Below the pieces are notes generated by a model. That model made no database searches and had not been told where the DNA came from. It was given only the letters and a program-made list of their open reading frames with translations. Shown one piece after another: positions 1 to 10,305 of a stretch of 64,000 bases of DNA. Made by a program: the position numbers and the translations under genes. Source of the DNA: Psychromonas sp. L1A2 (lineage in GTDB: Bacteria; Pseudomonadota; Gammaproteobacteria; Enterobacterales; Psychromonadaceae); contig NZ_WUAG01000001.1 of assembly GCF_009828855.1 (NCBI RefSeq), forward strand, positions 2,108,001 through 2,172,000. Reading direction: 5' to 3'. How positions within the stretch are numbered: position 1 is the stretch's first letter; every line of letters begins with the position of its first letter.

Positions 1-43
1 TTGCTTTAAGTGAAGTATCAAAACGAGAATTATATTGGGTCAT
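1..43 (-). CDS. N-terminus of an unidentified protein, cut by window edge
   Basis: An ATG on the minus strand at position 43 opens a frame reading MTQYNSRFDTSLKA up to the window edge. An AAAGG ribosome-binding sequence lies about 7 bases upstream of the ATG. It lies downstream of the 4.5S RNA gene on the same strand. Only 14 codons are visible, too few to name the family. Confidence 0.4.
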   Translation of the reverse strand, partial: MTQYNSRFDTSLKA

Positions 44-96
44 ATTTAGACCTTTAGAAACTAAGAGTGATTAGATTATATAGAGATATTTGGGTG

Positions 97-209
97 GGTG
101 GTAGACCTCCCAGCAAACTCTCGGCACTTGAATCACCTACTATGGCTGCTGCCTTCCGGCTCTGACCAGGTTAATAAGTTATCAATGCGAGAAACCAAGA
201 GGCCTACCA
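97..209 (-). ncRNA. ffs: Signal recognition particle 4.5S RNA
   Basis: The minus strand carries the near-invariant SRP RNA apical core CCTGGTCAG-x-GCCGGAAGGCAGCAGCC (around positions 145-175). This is the Ffh-binding domain IV loop with its GGAA tetraloop and asymmetric internal loop. The 5' GGTAGGCCTC (about 200-209) pairs with the 3' GAGGTCTACC (about 100-109), closing a hairpin of about 113 nt, the usual size of the bacterial 4.5S form without an Alu domain. The RNA joins Ffh to target nascent inner-membrane proteins. The exact ends are estimated from the terminal pairing. Confidence 0.93.
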
Positions 210-217
210 TTGTCACT

Positions 218-273
218 GCATCAAGCCTTAACACTTGATGCGAGGAATTATACGTAAGCAGAATCATAATTCA
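218..273 (-). promoter_or_regulatory. ffs promoter and hairpin-forming 5' leader
   Basis: On the minus strand, TTGAAT and TATAAT hexamers (the TATAAT is at about 245-250) with a 16-base spacer form a good sigma-70 promoter for the 4.5S RNA. Between promoter and mature RNA lies a perfect 8-bp inverted repeat, GCATCAAG/CTTGATGC (218-225 and 234-241, 8-base loop). The precursor leader would fold into a hairpin next to the expected RNase P cleavage point. Promoter strength and cleavage are inferred. Confidence 0.55.
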
Positions 274-615
274 ATAGATAAATGAGTATAATGAGTCTAA
301 GCGATTAAATAGTCAGCACTTTTAGCAAATAATATTTAGTATGGTTAAAAATAGTAATTAAAACGGTGCAATCCAGGCTTTTTTCAACTTTATAAATATG
401 ATTTCTTTTAATACGGCTCAAATTAAAGTTAATAAATAAAGTCGCTAAACTTATTTTTTTAATTTACAAATTCGAAAATGTACTGAATTACGACACTATT
501 AATTTGTTAATTTAATAAGCGTTGAACAAAAGAAACGAAATTAATCACGCTAGTTTGTAATTAATCTCTGTTCAGGAAGAAAAGTGTTAACCTTATTAAA
601 GATGGGGCAATGATT
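274..615. other. AT-rich intergenic stretch with no gene seen
   Basis: This separates the ffs promoter from the pssA terminator. No convincing reading frame, RNA gene or repeat was recognised in it. Confidence 0.5.
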
Positions 616-645
616 GAAAAAAGAGAGGAAGCGAAGTCCTCTTCT
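616..645 (-). terminator. Rho-independent terminator of pssA
   Basis: Read on the minus strand, AGAGGA (637-642) and TCCTCT (624-629) form a stem with a 7-base loop, followed by a T-rich run (complement of the A-run at 616-622). It lies about 75 bases past the pssA stop codon. Confidence 0.6.
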
Positions 646-719
646 TTAACTAAGTACATCAATTAATAATTTTAACTTTGTATGCGATTAGAAATAATAA
701 ATAAGTGTCAAAGTAAACA

Positions 720-2069
720 CTAAATAATACCTTTTATAATTCGATCTGCTTTAACTCTCTTTAAGCGAGATATTAATTGTTTAACTTTATCTGGATACGT
801 CGCCATATCATCAATATCTCGATAACTTTCAATCAAACGCGTATGAGAAAGAATATTGGATAGCTCTTCATTAAACTGTGTGCTTAATTGTTGTTCCGGG
901 TCATCAATTAATAAACCATTTTCAAGATCCAAACGCCAAGCCCTTGGATTGAGGTTATGGCCTGTTAATAATGAAAAACGTTGATCTGAATAAATACCTT
1001 TTAAATGAAAACTATTGGAATCATGTTTCCATAAATGTAATTTTAAGTGCCCTTGCAAAATAGAAGTATGATGCTTCTTAGCAAAATTGCGTAGGTTTAC
1101 TTCATAAAGATAAGGTAAAGCAGCAATCGTTTTAAAGGGTTTATCTTCAGGAATATAAAAGTCATTTGCGGTTTTATCGCCAACAACAATAGTAATATTA
1201 ACTTTACGTTTTAATAATGCTGAAATATCACGAGATAGAGCAGTCGGTAAATTGAAGTAAGGTGTAAATAAAATTAATTCTTTTTCGGTAGAGTGAAAGA
1301 TAGCTCTAATGACTTTATTTAATAAGTTTTTCTTTGTACCAATCCCAGTGAGAGGTCTGACAGCTAGACCATTACATTCAATTGGATCGAACCGATAGCC
1401 AGACAGTTTTAAGTTACGACTTAAGTTTTTATGTTCTTTTTTAAATTCATTAAACTTAGGCACAACAGGTGCATTAAGTTGAACAACCGCTTCACTATTG
1501 ATAATCACCTGTTGAATATAATCAACCATAGAGTCTGCTAATGCGTTGTCTGTGATTAACCAATAACGATCAAATCGATAACGTTCTTGCTGATGGAGGT
1601 AAATATTATTAATACTTGCGCCACTGTAAAAAACAACATTATCGAAAATAAAACCTTTTAAATGTTGTACACCAAAAAGTTCTTTTCGTTTCACAGGCAA
1701 ACCGATTATTTTAACGCCGCGGCCTTTTAACTCAGCAACTTTTTGATACCAGGTTGTATTCGTATCCCCTCCCTTTTCAGCCCCAATTAAACCTCGTTGT
1801 GCTCGATGAAAGTCAATACAAACAGTAATATCCATGGACGGATAATTGTTTTTTGCTTGATATAAAGCATTTAGGACTTCCTCACCTGCATCATCCGCTT
1901 CTAAATATAAAGCGGCAATATAGATACGTTTAGTTGCGGAATTTATCTGCTGAAATAACTCTGTTTTAAATGCTTTAGTGGTTAATAAGCATCGTACATT
2001 GTCTGCAGATAATGGGAGCTTTTTCAATTTTGTTAAAAATGAAAGGTTTTGATTAATTTTTTTACTCAT
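720..2069 (-). CDS. pssA: CDP-diacylglycerol--serine O-phosphatidyltransferase
   Basis: Makes phosphatidylserine from CDP-diacylglycerol and L-serine at the inner face of the cytoplasmic membrane, the committed step to phosphatidylethanolamine. The 449-residue length matches E. coli PssA (451). Two phospholipase-D-type HKD motifs are visible: HLKGFIFD (H136, K138, D143) and HLKGIYSD (H355, K357, D362), the second followed by a GHNLNPRAWRLDLENGLL segment typical of this family. No membrane segment is seen, as expected for this peripheral, ribosome-associated type II enzyme. It is a stand-alone gene with its own downstream terminator. A confident family match. Confidence 0.95.
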   Translation of the reverse strand: MSKKINQNLSFLTKLKKLPLSADNVRCLLTTKAFKTELFQQINSATKRIYIAALYLEADDAGEEVLNALYQAKNNYPSMDITVCIDFHRAQRGLIGAEKGGDTNTTWYQKVAELKGRGVKIIGLPVKRKELFGVQHLKGFIFDNVVFYSGASINNIYLHQQERYRFDRYWLITDNALADSMVDYIQQVIINSEAVVQLNAPVVPKFNEFKKEHKNLSRNLKLSGYRFDPIECNGLAVRPLTGIGTKKNLLNKVIRAIFHSTEKELILFTPYFNLPTALSRDISALLKRKVNITIVVGDKTANDFYIPEDKPFKTIAALPYLYEVNLRNFAKKHHTSILQGHLKLHLWKHDSNSFHLKGIYSDQRFSLLTGHNLNPRAWRLDLENGLLIDDPEQQLSTQFNEELSNILSHTRLIESYRDIDDMATYPDKVKQLISRLKRVKADRIIKGII

Positions 2070-2240
2070 AAATCTCTATCATATTTTACCAATTTCACTA
2101 TTAAATACTCCATTCAGATACAAGCTACGCTATAAAGTAGAGCATTGATACGGTAACTAACGTTCTAGTTACAAAGCTGAAAGCTACGCTAACATTTATA
2201 TTGATGACTATAAATAGCGAGATCAAATAGTGGGTTTGGT

Positions 2241-2279
2241 ATCATTAAACCTCAGTATAAATTGTTGAGGCTTAATGAT
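2241..2279. terminator. Possible transcription-ending hairpin between pssA and aspC
   Basis: ATCATTAAaCCTCA and TGAGGcTTAATGAT form a 13-bp stem with one mismatch just past the 3' end of the aminotransferase gene. There is no clear T-run on the minus strand, so intrinsic termination is uncertain. Confidence 0.4.
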
Positions 2280-2297
2280 TTAACAATCAAAAGTTAA

Positions 2298-3488
2298 TTA
2301 AATAACTTTAGCTAATGCATCACATAAAGGCTGCATGTTGTTTTTAGTCATTCCGGCTACTGAAATACGACCAGAACCAACAATATAAACTGCAAACTCT
2401 TCTTTTAATCGGTTTACTTGTTCAACTGTTAAACCAGAAAAAGAGAACATTCCAAGTTGACGACTAATGAAGCTAAAATCACCTTTAACGCCTTTTTCTT
2501 TTAACGTCGCTACAAATAAATCACGCATTTCTTGAATACGATTACGCATTTCGGCAACTTCTTCAACCCATTGTTTATAAAGCTCAGCGTCATTTAAGAT
2601 AGTTGTTACAATCGCTGCACCGTGACATGGAGGGTTTGAGTAATTAGAACGGATACCCGCTTTAACTTGACTGAATGCACTGTCTGCAATATCACTGTCT
2701 TCAGCTACAAGAGTAATACCACCAACACGTTCGTTGTATAAGCCAAAGTTTTTAGAGAATGAGTTAGCAATCAATAGTTCTTTGTTATATTTTGCAAAAG
2801 TACGTAAACCTTGCGCATCTTCTTCAACACCATGACCAAAACCTTGGTATGCAAAATCAAAGAATGGAATTGCACCTAGTTCAGCAATTAGTTTTGCTAG
2901 TATTTCCCACTGTGCTTGTGTTGGATCAATACCTGTAGGGTTATGACAACAACCGTGGAACAATACCATATCGCCTGCTTCAACAGATTGTAGCGAAGCA
3001 ACCATTGCATCAAAATCTAAATCTTTAGTCTCTGCATTATAATAATCATAAGTAACAACTTCTAGGCCAGATGTTTTGAAAACGTTACCGTGGTTAGCCC
3101 AAGTTGGGTTACTTACCCAAATCTTTTTAATGCCTAGTTTAGTGACTGCAAAATCAGCCCCCGTACGTAATGCTCCAGTACCACCAGGTACTTGCGCTGT
3201 GCGAGCACGTTTAGAAGTGATAATTTCAGCATTAGCACCAAATAGTAATGTTTGAACAGCGTCACCATAAGCCGCAATACCTTCAATGGTTAGGTAGCTT
3301 TTGGTTGTTTCTTCAGCAAGTAGACGTTTTTCAGCTTCTTTAACAGTTGCTAAAATTGGTGTTTGTCCCATTTCATTTTTATAAATACCAACGCCAAGGT
3401 TGATTTTATCTGTGCGGACGTCTTTTTTAAATGCATCTGTTAAACCAAGGATTGGATCTGCAGGTGCCATACTTACTTGTTCAAACAT
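2298..3488 (-). CDS. aspC: Aspartate/aromatic amino-acid aminotransferase
   Basis: A PLP-dependent class I (subfamily I-alpha) aminotransferase of 396 residues, the same length as E. coli AspC and TyrB. The start [16 protein letters not shown] and the NLGVGIYK and [10 protein letters not shown] segments are diagnostic. The PLP-binding lysine is K246 in [14 protein letters not shown]. It interconverts aspartate/oxaloacetate and glutamate/2-oxoglutarate, and many family members also act on aromatic amino acids. AspC and TyrB cannot be told apart safely by eye, so the symbol is the best guess. It lies downstream of the fumarase gene on the same strand (83-base gap), so co-transcription is possible and would fit two enzymes around C4 acids. 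Confidence 0.88.
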   Translation of the reverse strand: MFEQVSMAPADPILGLTDAFKKDVRTDKINLGVGIYKNEMGQTPILATVKEAEKRLLAEETTKSYLTIEGIAAYGDAVQTLLFGANAEIITSKRARTAQVPGGTGALRTGADFAVTKLGIKKIWVSNPTWANHGNVFKTSGLEVVTYDYYNAETKDLDFDAMVASLQSVEAGDMVLFHGCCHNPTGIDPTQAQWEILAKLIAELGAIPFFDFAYQGFGHGVEEDAQGLRTFAKYNKELLIANSFSKNFGLYNERVGGITLVAEDSDIADSAFSQVKAGIRSNYSNPPCHGAAIVTTILNDAELYKQWVEEVAEMRNRIQEMRDLFVATLKEKGVKGDFSFISRQLGMFSFSGLTVEQVNRLKEEFAVYIVGSGRISVAGMTKNNMQPLCDALAKVI

Positions 3489-3571
3489 ACTTATTCCTTT
3501 ATGAATAATGAAAAATACTTACGTTGATGCTTTTATACCATCCTTACTATTTCAAGCAATCAATTTAGTAA

Positions 3572-5113
3572 CTATTCTGACAATTTGCTGTCTAATTCAG
3601 CTATTTTAGCTTTCCAAATAGCCGGACCTTGCTCATGAACGTTATTTCCTTGACTATCAACAGCAACTGTAACCGGCATATCTTCGACATCAAATTCATA
3701 AATAGCTTCCATTCCTAAGTCTGCAAAGGCAACCACTCGTGATTTTTTAATTGCTTTAGCAACAAGATATGCAGCACCACCTACGGCCATTAAATACACT
3801 GATTTATGTTTAGCAATAGAATCAACTGTGTTTTGTCCACGTTCAGATTTACCAATCATGCCTAATAAACCCGTTTCTTCTAGCATGAAGTCTGTAAATT
3901 TATCCATACGTGTTGCCGTTGTTGGGCCAGCAGGACCCACTACTTCATCACGGACTGCATCAACAGGTCCTACGTAATAAATAAATCTACCTTTAAAATC
4001 GACGCCTTCAGGTAAACCTTTACCACTTGTGATTAATTCTTGAATTCGTTTATGAGCAGCATCACGACCCGTTAATATTTTTCCTGAAAGTAAAATAGTA
4101 TCGCCACTTTTCCATTCGCTCATATCAGCTTTAGACAAGTCATTTACATTAACGCGCCTAACGTTTTCGCCTACTTCACGAGTAATTTCTGGCCATTGGT
4201 CTAGTGATGGGGGTGTTAAGACAGCTTCACCTGAACCATCTAAAGTGAAATGTGCATGGCGTGTTGCTGCACAGTTAGGGATCATAACAACAGGTTTCGA
4301 TGCCGCATGAGTTGGACAACTTTTTATTTTAATGTCTAATACGGTTGTTAAACCACCTAAGCCTTGCGCTCCAATACCTAAGTTATTCACTCGCTTAAAG
4401 ATCTCTAAACGTAACTTTTCATCGGTATCCAATGAATCTGGGTCTACTTTTGCTTTAGCTTGTAGATCAAAAATATCAACAGGTTCCATTAATGACTCTT
4501 TCGCCATTACTGCCGCTTTTTCTGCTGTGCCACCGATTCCTATTCCTAACATACCAGGTGGGCACCAACCTGCCCCCATTGATGGGACTGTTTTTTCTAT
4601 CCAATCTTCAATTGAATCAGATGGATTTAACATCGCCATTTTAGATTTATTTTCTGAACCGCCACCTTTTGCTGCAACCATCACTTCTACTTTATTACCT
4701 TTAACCATTTCAACATGCACAACAGATGGGGTATTGTCTTTAGTATTTTTGCGTGCTCCCGCTGGATCAGCAACGATCGAAGCACGTAATGGGTTAGACT
4801 GGTCGTTATAAGCTTGACGCACACCTTCATCAACTAACTCTTGTACTGTTAATTCTGAATCAAAACTGACTTTCATCCCGATTTTAACGAATACCGTCAC
4901 AATACCAGTATCTTGACAAATTGGGCGTTTGCCCTCAGCAGACATGCGTGAATTAATTAATATTTGGGCAATGGCGTCTTTTGCCGCAGGATTTTGTTCT
5001 GCTTGATATGCTTTATCCATTGCTTGGATAAAATCCAGCGGGTGATAATATGAAATAAATTGCAGTGAGTTCTTAACGCTATTAATAAAATCCAGTTCTT
5101 TAATGACTGTCAT
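3572..5113 (-). CDS. Class I [4Fe-4S] fumarate hydratase
   Basis: Interconverts fumarate and malate in the TCA cycle. This is the two-domain single-chain class I type (FumA/FumB-like): an N-terminal alpha domain with the cysteine segments ICQDTGIVTVF, GWCPPGMLGIG and PNCAATRHAHF, and a C-terminal beta domain containing SGKILTGRDAAHKR and VGPAGPTTATRMD. These cysteines are the expected ligands of the oxygen-sensitive iron-sulfur cluster. At 513 residues it is slightly shorter than E. coli FumA (548). It is divergent from pabB across an 86-base gap that must hold both promoters. Which of fumA or fumB it corresponds to cannot be decided. Confidence 0.92.
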   Translation of the reverse strand: MTVIKELDFINSVKNSLQFISYYHPLDFIQAMDKAYQAEQNPAAKDAIAQILINSRMSAEGKRPICQDTGIVTVFVKIGMKVSFDSELTVQELVDEGVRQAYNDQSNPLRASIVADPAGARKNTKDNTPSVVHVEMVKGNKVEVMVAAKGGGSENKSKMAMLNPSDSIEDWIEKTVPSMGAGWCPPGMLGIGIGGTAEKAAVMAKESLMEPVDIFDLQAKAKVDPDSLDTDEKLRLEIFKRVNNLGIGAQGLGGLTTVLDIKIKSCPTHAASKPVVMIPNCAATRHAHFTLDGSGEAVLTPPSLDQWPEITREVGENVRRVNVNDLSKADMSEWKSGDTILLSGKILTGRDAAHKRIQELITSGKGLPEGVDFKGRFIYYVGPVDAVRDEVVGPAGPTTATRMDKFTDFMLEETGLLGMIGKSERGQNTVDSIAKHKSVYLMAVGGAAYLVAKAIKKSRVVAFADLGMEAIYEFDVEDMPVTVAVDSQGNNVHEQGPAIWKAKIAELDSKLSE

Positions 5114-5198
5114 CAGTCGCTCCCAGTAAATAGTAAACAGTTTTTGTAAAACAATGTTAATATTATTGGCCTTATCCGCCTAATTTTTTGTTACAAAA

Positions 5199-6635
5199 AT
5201 GTTGCCTAAATACGAAAAAATGACTTATAAATCAGCTAACACACTCATAAAACCATTGTTTTTCTCTGAAAAGATAATCACTATCATTAAACAAGAATTA
5301 TCCTGTTTGAATTGGACTGTATTTTTGGAATCCGCAAGTTCGGAACATATAGATAGTAATTGGTCTATTTTTAGCGCTGAACCGATCGCAACGTTAACGG
5401 AATCAAATAACAATGCTTTATTTCATGACTTAACAACTAATGCAAAAATTGAGATGGGAACAGACCCGCTCGCTGCTCAATTACAAATTCGACAGCAGTT
5501 ATTTCATGAAGAAACAACCAATGATTTTCCATTTACTGGTGGTGTGATTGCTGCCTACCATTATGAAATGGGAGAACTGTTTGAACGTGTCAATAAAGAC
5601 CAACAAAACGTAGGCCTAAACTTAGGCCCCTACCATTGTGGTTTTTATGATTGGGCTATTTTATATAACCTTAAACAGAAACAATATTATTTGCTGCAAC
5701 AAAGCACTAAGAATATTGAACAAGATGTAACTTCTTTATGGCAAAAACGTTATCAATGGCTTGAAAATTTATCAAAAAAAGCCCTTAATGATGTTGAATC
5801 ATTTAGTTTATCTGAAGAATGGATACCTAATTACAGTGAAGAAGAATACAAACAATCGTTTAATAAGATTCAAAATTATATTTTAAGCGGTGATTGTTAC
5901 CAGGTTAACTTAGCTCAACGCTTCCAAGCTAACTATAATGGTAATGAATACCAAGCCTATTTGGCTTTATTAAAAGAAAACAAAGCCCCCTTTGCCGCAT
6001 TCATACGGTTGCCTGAACAAGTCATTATATCAGTATCGCCAGAGCGATTTTTGCAATTAAAAGGTCATCAAGTACAAACTAAGCCTATTAAAGGTACTAT
6101 GCCACGTAGCCAAGATGCACAGCAAGATCTAGCCAACATACAACAACTATTAAACTCTGAAAAAGATCAGGCAGAGAACCTTATGATTGTTGACTTGTTA
6201 CGAAATGATATTGGACGTGTTTGTAAACCAGGAACCGTTAAAGTCCCAAGTTTATTTAATATTGAAAGCTTTCCTGCTGTGCACCACTTAGTCAGTACAG
6301 TAACAGGACAACTCGGTGCTCAATATTCTTGTGAAGATTTACTTAGAGCATGTTTTCCTGGTGGATCAATTACTGGCGCACCTAAAATTCGATCAATGGA
6401 AATTATTTCTGAACTTGAAAAATTTGAACGTGAAATTTACTGCGGCAGTATTGCTTATATAAATGGTAACGGTGACATGGATAGTAGTATCACGATTAGA
6501 ACATTAGTGTGTCAAAACAACAAAATCTATTGTTGGGCAGGTGGAGGCATTGTAGCTGACTCTAACGTAGAAAGTGAATATAAAGAATGTTTTGATAAAG
6601 TAAGTAAAATTCTTCCAATATTAAGCAAATTATAA
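5199..6635 (+). CDS. pabB: Aminodeoxychorismate synthase component I
   Basis: Joins chorismate and ammonia (from the PabA glutaminase) to give 4-amino-4-deoxychorismate, on the way to p-aminobenzoate and folate. It has the anthranilate synthase component I fold: a divergent N-terminal domain, then the chorismate-binding domain with GDCYQVNLAQRF, SPERF, the PIKGT motif whose lysine is specific to PabB, ENLMIVDLLRNDIGR and CFPGGSITGAPK. The PIKGT lysine argues for PabB rather than TrpE. Two starts are possible, ATG 5199 and ATG 5220 (MTYKSANT); neither has a good ribosome-binding site, and E. coli PabB is 453 residues, so the shorter form is equally plausible. Confidence 0.93.
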   Translation: MLPKYEKMTYKSANTLIKPLFFSEKIITIIKQELSCLNWTVFLESASSEHIDSNWSIFSAEPIATLTESNNNALFHDLTTNAKIEMGTDPLAAQLQIRQQLFHEETTNDFPFTGGVIAAYHYEMGELFERVNKDQQNVGLNLGPYHCGFYDWAILYNLKQKQYYLLQQSTKNIEQDVTSLWQKRYQWLENLSKKALNDVESFSLSEEWIPNYSEEEYKQSFNKIQNYILSGDCYQVNLAQRFQANYNGNEYQAYLALLKENKAPFAAFIRLPEQVIISVSPERFLQLKGHQVQTKPIKGTMPRSQDAQQDLANIQQLLNSEKDQAENLMIVDLLRNDIGRVCKPGTVKVPSLFNIESFPAVHHLVSTVTGQLGAQYSCEDLLRACFPGGSITGAPKIRSMEIISELEKFEREIYCGSIAYINGNGDMDSSITIRTLVCQNNKIYCWAGGGIVADSNVESEYKECFDKVSKILPILSKL

Positions 6636-6707
6636 TTAGGAAAATTTATAAACAAATACAATACCAACCCTTATAATACTGATTACAGTCATTAACCGAT
6701 CTATTTT

Positions 6708-6934
6708 TATACCGATTACATTAAATAATATGTTCTAAATTTTGCGCAGGAAAAATGAGTTAGTTCAAGGCGAAAATTAAGGCCGTTCGAAGATTAACTT
6801 CGTTAATCGTCTATCGGTGAATTAACTAAAACATGTTAATTCATTAATGGTTGTTTCCTTTACGAAATTCACAATGAAGAAATAAGTTATTTTAACAAGT
6901 AAAATAGATAACTTAATTAGTGTGATTGGTATTA
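6708..6934. repeat. Type-A intergenic repeat, copy 1 (MITE-like)
   Basis: A 227-base element starting TATACCGATTACATTAAATA and ending TTAATTAGTGTGATTGGTATTA. The ends are imperfect inverted repeats of each other. Internal smaller hairpins include GATTAAC-ttc-GTTAATC and GAATTAAC...GTTAATTC. Near-identical copies lie at 12930, 33128 and 35199, with a deleted one at 15345. It has no coding capacity. This copy lies between the convergent genes pabB and cysB. Confidence 0.85.
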
Positions 6935-6949
6935 CTTGTTTATAAATAT

Positions 6950-6974
6950 AAAAAAGCCCACATAAGTGGGCTCA
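6950..6974 (-). terminator. Rho-independent terminator of cysB
   Basis: On the minus strand, GAGCCCAC-TTAT-GTGGGCTTTTTT: a perfect 7-bp GC-rich stem with a 4-base loop and a T-run, about 40 bases past the cysB stop. The A-run on the other side may also let it end pabB transcripts. Confidence 0.9.
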
Positions 6975-7014
6975 AATAATTGCTTGTATTAATTAGTCAT
7001 TATTAGTGTAAAGA

Positions 7015-7995
<981 letters not shown>

Positions 7996-8211
7996 TCATG
8001 TTTAGTTAGTGCTTATTCCATTTAATTCTATCAGACTTCTACTATTTACAAAGCCCTACTTTTGTATTGTGTATTATTATATCTATAATAATAAGGGTAT
8101 AACTTGCTATGCAACAAATTTATAGTAGATAAACCTTTACTTAATAAACATGAACAAGATATTTTATTGAGGATAATTAATTGTAATTATCCTATATAGG
8201 TCGATGGAGTT

Positions 8212-8907
8212 ATGAAAAACATAAATAACGAGCAGCTTGATTTCAGCACTATATTAGCGACAAGCATACATGATATGAAAAATTCGTTGGCGATGGTTCT
8301 ACAATCTATCGAAGATCTCGATTTAGCTGACAACCTTACTGCTCAACAACATAAATCGGTTTCAAATTTACATTATCAAACTTCACGCATTAACAGCACA
8401 TTAATGCAGTTATTAGCGTTATACCGAGATGAAAAAAAACAACTACCTATCTTTATAGAAGAAAACTCAGTTAATGAACTATTAACCGATATATTGGAAC
8501 GTAATCGTTTATATTTAAACAGTCATCATATCAAGGTCACCGTTGATGTTGAAAAAAACTTACGTGGCTATTATGATGTTGATTTGGTCAGTTATTTACT
8601 CAGCGATATCTTTATTAATGCACTACGCCATGCAAAAAGTATTGTCACCATCTCAGCTTATTACCAGGCTCCCTATTTGATATTCAAAATAGAAGATGAT
8701 GGAGAAGGTTATCCGCATTATATGATGAATGTGAATGATAAAAATGAAGGCTCTACTTTTAATGCTAACAAAGGACGCAGTGGTTTAGGGCTTTTATTTG
8801 CTAAAAAAATTGCTGAAGCGCATCAATTAAAACAACTTAAAGGCAATATTTGTTTAATTAATAAACCAGATAATAGTGGTAGTATATTCACTTTACAGTT
8901 ACCTTAG
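8212..8907 (+). CDS. Orphan cytosolic histidine kinase without sensor domain
   Basis: A 231-residue protein with only the kinase core. A dimerisation/phosphoacceptor helix carries SIHDMKNSLAMV (probable phospho-histidine H20). An HATPase_c domain follows, with N box DIFINALRHA, G1 box EDDGEGYP and G2 box GRSGLGLLFAKKIAEAH. There is no membrane segment, PAS or HAMP domain. An input signal must therefore come from a partner, possibly the membrane protein encoded 68 bases downstream. No response regulator is adjacent, so the phosphorelay target is unknown. The histidine in an HDMKN context, rather than HExRT, places it in a small atypical kinase group. Confidence 0.8.
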   Translation: MKNINNEQLDFSTILATSIHDMKNSLAMVLQSIEDLDLADNLTAQQHKSVSNLHYQTSRINSTLMQLLALYRDEKKQLPIFIEENSVNELLTDILERNRLYLNSHHIKVTVDVEKNLRGYYDVDLVSYLLSDIFINALRHAKSIVTISAYYQAPYLIFKIEDDGEGYPHYMMNVNDKNEGSTFNANKGRSGLGLLFAKKIAEAHQLKQLKGNICLINKPDNSGSIFTLQLP

Positions 8908-8975
8908 TATCATAAAATTCGTATAAGTATTAATACAATGTACTTTTTCTATTATTTACATAAAGAGTTTATATC

Positions 8976-9764
8976 TTGTACCCATTAATAATTTCTTTAG
9001 TCGCTTTACTGCTTATTGTCATGATTGGTTACAATATCATTCAACAATATAAGCAAAAAGTAGAAACAGAACGTCGTATTTCTGTTGCAAAACAACACGC
9101 GGTAATCTCTGAAGTTGATGAACTTTTATTGTTTGCAACTAAAATTCCATTCACCAAAATTTTACTGCTTATATTAAAAAATAGAATACGTAATGCTTTA
9201 TTCATTATGATGAATATGTCGCCTAGTACTGCCAGTTATAAAGAACACTTTGCTGATACTGAAGCACAAATTAAGCAGATAAAAGAAAATTATATAGAAC
9301 CAACCTCAAATACTTTTCAAATTCCTAATGATGATAAAGAAGCGGTTAATTTAATTAAAGTCACCAAAAAAATACGGGCAGTTTTACGTTCAGAACATGC
9401 TAAAGGAAAAATTAACACTAATATATTTGTTGCTGAAAATCGAAACTTAGAAATAATGCAATTAAAAATAAATTTAGATACAAGCATTAAACGTATTATT
9501 CAAGCTAAATCAATAAAAGAATATAGCAACGCAAAACAAATGATCGACAAATTATTGAAAATATTAGAATCAATTCCAGATAAAGATAACGACCTACTAC
9601 AAAAACAACAGCTTCTTGTTAATCACAATAATGAAGTAAATTTACATTTAACCGACATGGGTTCCTCTTCAAATGGGGATAATCATGAGAAAAAACGTTT
9701 AATGAAAGAAAACTCTAAGCAAAAAGATATAGAAATGCTATTTGGTGACAAACAAAAATGGTAG
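8976..9764 (+). CDS. Membrane-anchored uncharacterised protein
   Basis: A 262-residue protein with one N-terminal membrane helix (about residues 3-22, IISLVALLLIVMIGYNII) followed by a long, highly charged and largely helical cytoplasmic region. I do not recognise a family. The start is TTG at 8976, supported by AAAGAG 8 bases upstream; no ATG gives the complete membrane helix. The C-terminus is lysine-rich and probably disordered. It lies 68 bases after the sensorless histidine kinase on the same strand, so the two are probably co-transcribed. A role as the kinase's membrane partner is inference only. Confidence 0.6.
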   Translation: MYPLIISLVALLLIVMIGYNIIQQYKQKVETERRISVAKQHAVISEVDELLLFATKIPFTKILLLILKNRIRNALFIMMNMSPSTASYKEHFADTEAQIKQIKENYIEPTSNTFQIPNDDKEAVNLIKVTKKIRAVLRSEHAKGKINTNIFVAENRNLEIMQLKINLDTSIKRIIQAKSIKEYSNAKQMIDKLLKILESIPDKDNDLLQKQQLLVNHNNEVNLHLTDMGSSSNGDNHEKKRLMKENSKQKDIEMLFGDKQKW

Positions 9765-9881
9765 TAACTACCCTATTTGATAAATATTTATCTTAACAAA
9801 ACAATCAAACTTGATACAAATCAATAACTTTAATATCGCCTCCCTTATTATAAATTATTATAAATTATTGAGGCGACTGTT

Positions 9882-10271
9882 ATGCATCAAATCACATTCG
9901 AACAACAACAACTTTTGCAACAAAACTTATTAGCTGAATTTACGCAGTTGAAAGAGAAAGTAAAAGTCAGACTAACAGCTTCTTCTAAACAATACTTAAA
10001 TGATTTAGTTAAAGATGTCGACACCATGAATGCTGATGCTTTGATTGATAGCTTAGTACATAGTGAAAGCCATTCATTGAATCTTTATAAAACACAAATC
10101 CAAAGTATTGATGCTGCATTACAAGGTATTGAGCTTGGTTTATATGGTTTATGTTCAGATTGTGAAGTAGAAATAGAAGTGGAAGAATTATTTGAATGTC
10201 CTACCAAACAACGGTGCACAGCTTGCGAAATAAAATACCAACAACAAAAAGTAAAGGGTTATAAATTATAA
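9882..10271 (+). CDS. TraR/DksA-family zinc-finger protein
   Basis: A 129-residue protein: an N-terminal helical half (about 1-75) and a C-terminal four-cysteine zinc finger, CSDC...C-T-A-C (about residues 93-117), followed by a short helix. This is the DksA/TraR architecture. DksA-like proteins enter the RNA polymerase secondary channel and alter transcription, often with ppGpp. At 129 residues it is shorter than housekeeping DksA (about 150), and the coiled-coil tip is not obviously conserved, so it is more likely an accessory paralogue. A GAGGCGAC ribosome-binding region precedes the ATG. It sits just ahead of the LonB-like protease gene. Confidence 0.75.
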   Translation: MHQITFEQQQLLQQNLLAEFTQLKEKVKVRLTASSKQYLNDLVKDVDTMNADALIDSLVHSESHSLNLYKTQIQSIDAALQGIELGLYGLCSDCEVEIEVEELFECPTKQRCTACEIKYQQQKVKGYKL

Positions 10272-10305
10272 AGCGCATTTTGTTGTTAACTTTATAGGGA
10301 GGTAT

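Noticed and set aside
4332-4811. 159-codon plus-strand frame
   Set aside because: Antisense to the class I fumarase gene, whose motifs are complete.
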